Positions 59,306-64,000 of a DNA stretch of 64,000 bases are shown here, one piece after another. Where the stretch lies: the NCBI RefSeq assembly GCF_007990445.1, contig NZ_AP019841.1:744001-808000 (forward strand), written 5' to 3'. The stretch comes from Leptotrichia wadei (lineage in GTDB: Bacteria > Fusobacteriota > Fusobacteriia > Fusobacteriales > Leptotrichiaceae). The notes under the pieces were generated by a model. The model worked only from the letters and a program-made list of their open reading frames with translations. It was not told the DNA's origin and made no database searches. Position numbers and translations under genes: made by a program. Positions within the stretch are counted from its first letter, which is position 1. Each line of letters begins with the position of its first letter.

Positions 59306-59875
59306 ATGAATTTTAGAAAATCAACTTTTGATGATATTGACAGAATTTTGGAAATCATTGATAAGGCGAAAGCTGAATTGAAGAAAATGGGATTGGATCA
59401 ATGGCAAAAGGGGTATCCAAATAGGGAAGTTATTGAAAGTGATGTAAAAAAAGGGATTAGTTATGTTTTGGAAGAAACTGCTGAAAATAATGAAAACTCT
59501 GGAGAAAAAGTTTCAGGAAAAATTGTTGGAACGATTGTATTATCGCCTGAAAGAGAAGAGCCATATTCTAAGATTGAGGGAAAATGGATAACAGATGATG
59601 ATTATATGGTAGTTCATAGGCTGGCAGTCGATTCTGATGTGAAAAATAAAGGTCTTGCTACAAAAATACTGGAATTTTCTGAAGGAGTCTGCATTGAGAA
59701 TAAGATACTTAGTTTAAAGGCGGATACGCATGAAAATAATGAGCCGATGAAAAGGCTTCTTGCGAAAAATGGTTTTAGTTTTTGCGGCTTAATTTATTTG
59801 GATAGGGAGCCTGATTTAGGGGCAAAGCGTATTGCTTATGAGAAAATAATAAAAATTCCGCACAAATTATTGTAA
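59306..59875 (+). CDS. GNAT-family N-acetyltransferase
   Basis: 189 residues. The N-terminus MNFRKSTFDDIDRILEIIDK and the acetyl-CoA loop VHRLAVDSDVKNKGLATKIL (V-x-x-x-x-R-x-x-G-h-x-A pattern) followed by LKADTHENNEPMKRLLAKNG and FSFCGLIYLDRE are typical of GNAT enzymes acting on small molecules or peptides. AAGGAGG lies ahead of ATG 59306; a TTG just before it is possible. Substrate unknown; neighbouring ung and the PLP enzyme give no hint. Confidence 0.85.
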   Translation: MNFRKSTFDDIDRILEIIDKAKAELKKMGLDQWQKGYPNREVIESDVKKGISYVLEETAENNENSGEKVSGKIVGTIVLSPEREEPYSKIEGKWITDDDYMVVHRLAVDSDVKNKGLATKILEFSEGVCIENKILSLKADTHENNEPMKRLLAKNGFSFCGLIYLDREPDLGAKRIAYEKIIKIPHKLL

Positions 59876-59924
59876 ATTTTAAATAAAAAAATTGATAAAA
59901 ATATAGAAAGTGAGCTGATAAGTT

Positions 59925-61058
59925 ATGAAATTTGAAACAAAAACAATACACGGAGTAAGAGAAGGGAAAAAGAAGGAATTATGGGGAACAAATGTTAATT
60001 TTGCTTCTACATTTCCTGTCGCAGAATTTGGAGTGACGCAGGAATTTGAATATTCTAGAGTTTCAGCGCCTACGAGAAATGAACTGGAGGAAATTATTGC
60101 GGCTCTTGAAAATGGAAAATATGCCTATGCCTTTTCATCTGGAATGGCAACTACGACATCTGTATTTACAATGTTTTCGGCTGGAGATCACATCATTTTG
60201 GGACAAGATATTTATGGAGGGACTTATAGAGTTTTACACGATATTTACTCAAGATTTGGAATAGAATCTACATTTGTTGATACAACTGATTTGGAAAATA
60301 TAAGAAAAGCTTTAAAACCTAATACAAAAGCAATTTTTATTGAAACACCGTCAAATCCGCTACTTGATGTAACTGACATAAGAGGAGTTGTAAAACTTGC
60401 GAAGGAGCATAATCTTATAACTATTGCAGATAATACGTTTATGACGCCATATTTACAAAAACCGCTTGATTTTGGGATTGATATTGTAGTTCATAGTGCG
60501 ACTAAGTTTTTATCTGGACATCATGACTTACTGGCTGGAGTTGCTATTACGAATAATGAGGAGCTTGCAGAAAAGATTAAATTTTCACAAGTTGCGGCTG
60601 GTGCTTTAATATCTCCGTTTGACAGCTGGCTTTTGATGAGAAGTTTGAAAACGTTGAAATTAAGAGTGGAAGCGGCACAGGAAAATGCAAAAAAACTTAT
60701 AGAATTTTTCCAAAGTCACGATGCAGTTGATAAAATTTACTATCCGACTTTAGATACGAATAAAGGTAAAAAGATTCATGAAAGTCAAGCGACAGGCGGA
60801 GGTTCAGTATTCTCGTTCACTTTAAAAGATGACTCAAAAGTAAAAACATTTTTTGAAAGTTTAAATGTGGCATTATTTGCGGCAAGCCTTGGCGGAGCTG
60901 AAACGCTGGTAACTCATCCAAGTACAATAACTCATGCAGAAATGCCTGAAGAAGAAAAGGAAGCTAGAGGATTTACACATTCATTGATTAGAGTTGCAGC
61001 TGGATTTGAAAATATTGATGACTTGATTGAAGATTTTAAACAGGCGCTTGAAAAATAG
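59925..61058 (+). CDS. Cys/Met-metabolism PLP enzyme (cystathionine gamma-lyase/synthase group)
   Basis: 377 residues. Cofactor lysine K194 in VHSATKFLSGHHD, YSRVSAPTRNELE (the substrate-site Tyr of the family), SSGMATTTS, ETPSNPLLDVTDI, and a closing FTHSLIRVAAGFENIDDLI. The family includes cystathionine gamma-synthase and lyase, cystathionine beta-lyase and methionine gamma-lyase. H-H-D after the lysine fits several of them, so the precise reaction is not assigned. AGAAAGTGAGC precedes ATG. It lies alone between the GNAT and nuclease genes. Confidence 0.92.
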   Translation: MKFETKTIHGVREGKKKELWGTNVNFASTFPVAEFGVTQEFEYSRVSAPTRNELEEIIAALENGKYAYAFSSGMATTTSVFTMFSAGDHIILGQDIYGGTYRVLHDIYSRFGIESTFVDTTDLENIRKALKPNTKAIFIETPSNPLLDVTDIRGVVKLAKEHNLITIADNTFMTPYLQKPLDFGIDIVVHSATKFLSGHHDLLAGVAITNNEELAEKIKFSQVAAGALISPFDSWLLMRSLKTLKLRVEAAQENAKKLIEFFQSHDAVDKIYYPTLDTNKGKKIHESQATGGGSVFSFTLKDDSKVKTFFESLNVALFAASLGGAETLVTHPSTITHAEMPEEEKEARGFTHSLIRVAAGFENIDDLIEDFKQALEK

Positions 61059-61076
61059 TAAAAAAGTAGGAGAAAA

Positions 61077-61751
61077 ATGGCAAAAAAAATTGATGACGGA
61101 AAATCTCAGATAGTATTAATTGCTGCAATAATTATAATTGCGGCAGTTATGATTTTTGGGATGTTTAGTAAAGGCGGAAAGAGTTCTGAAAAAAGTGTTG
61201 GAAAAGCCAAAAATGTCAAAATTTCCCAAAATAATGGCAAAAAAAGTTCTAAAACTAAGAAATCTAAAGAAAAAAAAGAAGTTGAACCTGAAATTTTAGA
61301 TGGCTATCAAGTGCTGAAGGTTAGCGATGGAGATACGATTAATATTCAAAAGGTTGAAAATGGAAAATTTGTTGGAGAGATGCTTAGAATTAGGATGTAC
61401 GGGATGGATGCACCTGAAAAAACACAGGATTATGGGTCTGAAAGCAGACAGGCGCTTGAAAAATTGGTGACTGGGAAAAATTTGAGCGTGGAAGTGAAAA
61501 ATAAGGATAGATACGGCAGAACAGTTGCGATTATTTATGCGAATGGTAAAAATGTTAATGAAGAAATGGTAAAAACGGGAAATGCCTGGTGGTATCAGGA
61601 ATATGCTAAAAAAGACACGCAATTTGAAAAATATCAAGAAAATGCGAAGCAGAAAAAATTGGGGCTGTTTTCTAGAAAAAGGTATACAGAGCCTTGGAAT
61701 TATAGAAAAGAAAAAAAGGCGGCTGCATCAAGCAGAACTAAAAGTAAATAG
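61077..61751 (+). CDS. Membrane-anchored thermonuclease (SNase) family protein
   Basis: 224 residues. An N-terminal membrane helix (IVLIAAIIIIAAVMIFGMFS) anchors the chain; a Lys/Ser-rich linker (about 38-68) follows. The SNase OB fold shows VLKVSDGDTINIQ, RIRMYGMDAPEKTQDYG with Arg and Glu of the catalytic set, and DRYGRTVAIIYANGKNVNEE with the second Arg; the closing KLGLFSRKRYTEPWNYR is typical. Likely degrades nucleic acid outside the cytoplasm. GTAGGAGAA precedes ATG. Confidence 0.92.
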   Translation: MAKKIDDGKSQIVLIAAIIIIAAVMIFGMFSKGGKSSEKSVGKAKNVKISQNNGKKSSKTKKSKEKKEVEPEILDGYQVLKVSDGDTINIQKVENGKFVGEMLRIRMYGMDAPEKTQDYGSESRQALEKLVTGKNLSVEVKNKDRYGRTVAIIYANGKNVNEEMVKTGNAWWYQEYAKKDTQFEKYQENAKQKKLGLFSRKRYTEPWNYRKEKKAAASSRTKSK

Positions 61752-61835
61752 CTTGCTTTAAGTTAACGATTTGTTATAAAATTTAATTTTATCAAGCAAA
61801 CGGAAAAGAAGTATAAAAAAGAAAAGGATGATGAA

Positions 61836-63119
61836 ATGTTTATAGATGAAAGTGTAATTACAGTAATTTCTGGAAAAGGAGGGGATGGAGCTGCTACGTT
61901 TAGGCGTGAGAAATTTGTTCAGTTTGGAGGGCCTGACGGTGGAGATGGCGGAAAAGGTGGAGATATTGTCTTTATTGCTGATCCCAATATTAATACGCTT
62001 GTTGACTTTAAGAGCAGTAAAAAGTTCAAGGCACAGGACGGGACAAAAGGCGCTGCGGCACGTTCTACTGGAAAATCTGGAGAAGATTTGATTATAAAGG
62101 TTCCAGTTGGAACAATGGTTAGGGATTTTGAAACGAATAAACTTTTGCTTGATTTGGATATTCCAAATGAAAAAGTTATATTTTTAAAGGGAGGAGATGG
62201 CGGACGTGGAAACATCCATTTTAAGTCATCTGTAAAAAAAGCTCCAAGAATAGCAGAAAGTGGACGTGAAGGTGCAGAATTAAAAATAAAATTAGAATTA
62301 AAGCTGCTTGCTGATGTGGCACTTGTTGGCTATCCAAGCGTTGGAAAATCCAGCTTTATTAACAAAGTGTCAGCCGCCAGATCAAAAGTTGCAAGTTACC
62401 ATTTTACAACATTAAAGCCCAAATTGGGAGTTGTCAGAATGGGAGATGAAGAAAGTTTTGTAGTAGCGGATGTGCCTGGGCTTATTGAAGGGGCTCACGA
62501 AGGAGTGGGACTTGGAGATAGATTTTTAAAGCATATTGAAAGATGTAAGCTGATTATTCATATTGTGGATATTTCAGGGATTGATGGACGTGATCCTAAG
62601 GAAGACTTTTTGAAAATAAATCACGAATTGAAGAATTATAGTGAAAAATTATCTAAAAAACGGCAAATTGTAGTGGCAAATAAAATTGATATGCTCTATG
62701 AAGATGAAAAATACGATGAATTTGAAAAATTTGTGAAGGAAAATGGAGCAGAATTTGTTTATCCAGTTTCTGTAATTGCAAATGATGGATTAAAGCCAGT
62801 TTTATCAAAGGCTTGGGAATTAATTCAGGAAATACCTAGGGAAGAATTGGAAGAAGTTCATTCGGTTGAGGAATTGATTCGAGAAAATAATAAAAAGGAA
62901 GACTGGATTGTAAAAAAAGTTTCAGACAATGTATTTGAAGTTGATGGAAGAATTGTGGATGACGTATTGAGAAAATATGTATTTATTGGAGAAGAGGGAA
63001 TCATAGATTTCCTGCAAAAGATGAGAAGCCTTGGAATGGAAACAGAGCTTGAAAATGCTGGTGTTGAGCAAGGGGATGTGATAATTATTGCAGGTTATGA
63101 ATTTGAATATGTAATTTAG
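61836..63119 (+). CDS. obgE: Obg-family GTPase
   Basis: 427 residues. Essential GTPase linked to 50S ribosome assembly and stress signalling. The Gly-rich Obg fold at the N-terminus (VISGKGGDGAATFRREKFVQ, GGPDGGDGGKGGDIVFIAD), the GTPase core with GYPSVGKSSF (G1), VADVPGLIEGA (G3) and NKID (G4), and a C-terminal OCT domain ending MGVEQGDVIIIAG-like with AGYEFEYV. AAAAGGATG lies before ATG. miaA follows 81 bp later. Confidence 0.97.
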   Translation: MFIDESVITVISGKGGDGAATFRREKFVQFGGPDGGDGGKGGDIVFIADPNINTLVDFKSSKKFKAQDGTKGAAARSTGKSGEDLIIKVPVGTMVRDFETNKLLLDLDIPNEKVIFLKGGDGGRGNIHFKSSVKKAPRIAESGREGAELKIKLELKLLADVALVGYPSVGKSSFINKVSAARSKVASYHFTTLKPKLGVVRMGDEESFVVADVPGLIEGAHEGVGLGDRFLKHIERCKLIIHIVDISGIDGRDPKEDFLKINHELKNYSEKLSKKRQIVVANKIDMLYEDEKYDEFEKFVKENGAEFVYPVSVIANDGLKPVLSKAWELIQEIPREELEEVHSVEELIRENNKKEDWIVKKVSDNVFEVDGRIVDDVLRKYVFIGEEGIIDFLQKMRSLGMETELENAGVEQGDVIIIAGYEFEYVI

Positions 63120-63200
63120 CTTAAATTTTTATATAATTTATAAATTTGATATTGAAAAAGTTAAAAAAATGTGGTCTACTTATAGCAGGAGGTAAATAAA

Positions 63201-64000
63201 ATAGCAAAAGGAATTGTGATCGCAGGCGCTACTGGAGTTGGGAAAACTGATTTATCAATAAGGCTTGCAAAAAAGATTGATGCAGAAATAATATCGGCGG
63301 ATGCATCTCAAATTTATAAAGAACTGGATATTGGAACTGCAAAAATAACCGATGAAGAAATGCAAGGCGTGAAGCACTATATGATTGATGTTGCAAGTCC
63401 TGGCGAAGATTATTCTGTGGGAGATTTTGAAAGAGATGTAAATAATATTTTGAATGAAAATTCTTGCAAAAATGGGAAAAATATTATTATTGCAGGTGGA
63501 ACAGGGCTTTATATAAGGTCAATTACAGATGGATTTGCAAAATTGCCTTCAAAGGATGAAAAAATTAGAAAAAAGCTGGAAAGTAAAAGTCTTGATGAAT
63601 TACAGGAAACTTTGAAAAAATTAGATGAAAAATCCTATGAAGAAATTGACTTATCTAATAAGTTGCGGCTGGTTCGTGCCATTGAAGTGTGCCTTTTAAC
63701 TGGTGGGAAATTTAGCGAGTTAAGGACTCAAAATATAAAAAATAATGATTACGACTTTTTGAAGATATTTTTGACACGGAATCGAGATGAGCTTTACGAT
63801 AGGATTAATAGGCGAGTTGAAATTATGATTGCAAAAGGACTTGTCGGAGAGGCAAAAAAAGTATATAATAAATATACAGAAGAGCTTCATAAAATATCTT
63901 CGATTGGGTACAAGGAACTGTTTATGCACTTTGATGGTAAAATTACATTGGATGAAGCAGTTGAGGAAATAAAAAAAGAAAGTAGAAGATATGCAAAAAG
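63201..64000 (+). CDS. miaA: tRNA dimethylallyltransferase, truncated by the window end
   Basis: Transfers a dimethylallyl group to A37 of tRNAs reading UNN codons. 266 codons are visible; the C-terminus is cut by the window. P-loop GATGVGKTDLSIRLAKKI, SADASQIYKELDIGTAKITD, HYMIDVASPGEDYSVGDFER, IIIAGGTGLYIRSITDG, NKLRLVRAIEVCLLTGG and a late SIGYKELFMHFDG are the family's motifs. There is no ATG in the right place. AGGAGGT at 63187-63193 is 7 bp before an ATA that would give the family-typical start (I/M)-A-K-G-I-V-I-A-G, while the first GTG (63216) has a poor site. An AUA start is therefore inferred. Confidence 0.92.
   Translation, partial: MAKGIVIAGATGVGKTDLSIRLAKKIDAEIISADASQIYKELDIGTAKITDEEMQGVKHYMIDVASPGEDYSVGDFERDVNNILNENSCKNGKNIIIAGGTGLYIRSITDGFAKLPSKDEKIRKKLESKSLDELQETLKKLDEKSYEEIDLSNKLRLVRAIEVCLLTGGKFSELRTQNIKNNDYDFLKIFLTRNRDELYDRINRRVEIMIAKGLVGEAKKVYNKYTEELHKISSIGYKELFMHFDGKITLDEAVEEIKKESRRYAK

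Noticed and set aside
1-64000. tRNA, rRNA or CRISPR arrays
   Set aside because: No tRNA-like T-loop/acceptor patterns, rRNA segments or regularly spaced repeats were noticed on either strand; a covariance scan would be needed to exclude small RNAs.

Overview
The window is very AT-rich, densely packed chromosomal DNA with short intergenic gaps, good Shine-Dalgarno sites and many lipoprotein signals. It encodes outer-membrane-type functions (a LolC/LolD-type pair, a LolA-like protein, HtrA) together with Gram-positive-looking riboswitches and terminators. This mix fits a diderm fusobacterium, most likely Leptotrichia or a close relative. The genus call comes from recalled protein similarity and was not tested by a search.

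Layout. 1-2890: a leftward riboflavin operon (ribH-ribD-ribE-ribBA) behind an FMN riboswitch and its terminator. 3068-12418: an accessory block with a leucine-rich-repeat/SH3 lipoprotein, a 1311-residue protein carrying a lysozyme-like domain, a DUF4280 PAAR-like domain and an amidase-like domain, a small lipoprotein that is probably its immunity protein, a 739-residue protein resembling a fused TssB/TssC contractile sheath, and a 292-residue partner. This is the most unusual part of the window and looks like part of a contractile injection system whose tube, spike hub and baseplate genes are not present here. 12657-21247: a lipoprotein, cold-shock protein, PHP phosphatase, Wzz-like protein, aminotransferase, TrmA/RlmD-type methyltransferase and a metal P-type ATPase under an ArsR/SmtB-like operator. 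21371-26864: pyrimidine genes pyrB-pyrI-x-pyrF-y-pyrC-pyrE, where x and y are unknown envelope proteins. 27100-34106: SIMPL protein, EF-P, and a run of surface lipoproteins plus a MATE exporter. 34198-35757: metK behind a SAM-I riboswitch, with a small transposable element inserted in its leader. 35805-39046: a decayed DJ-1/PfpI gene, two GyrI-like proteins, an unknown protein and a WYL regulator. 39272-48349: an envelope and cell-division block (NlpC/P60, mreC, LolA-like, recO, PTS IIA, nrdR, FtsB-like, HtrA, LolC/E and LolD). 48707-52760: an ABC importer with two tandem substrate-binding lipoproteins. 53016-64000: a pseudogene, xseA, a dCMP-deaminase-like gene, an ECF transporter, ung, GNAT, a Cys/Met PLP enzyme, a nuclease, obgE and the start of miaA.

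Three kinds of small repeat are scattered between genes. One is a ~105-bp TA-flanked miniature element (three copies). One is a single 91-bp element with a perfect 8-bp target duplication. The third is a ~28-bp hairpin family based on CAAGGGG/CCCCTTG, which supplies several terminators and also occurs in decayed form. A further GC-richer imperfect palindrome lies at 37225-37410. Functional calls rest on motifs read by eye; no database search was possible.
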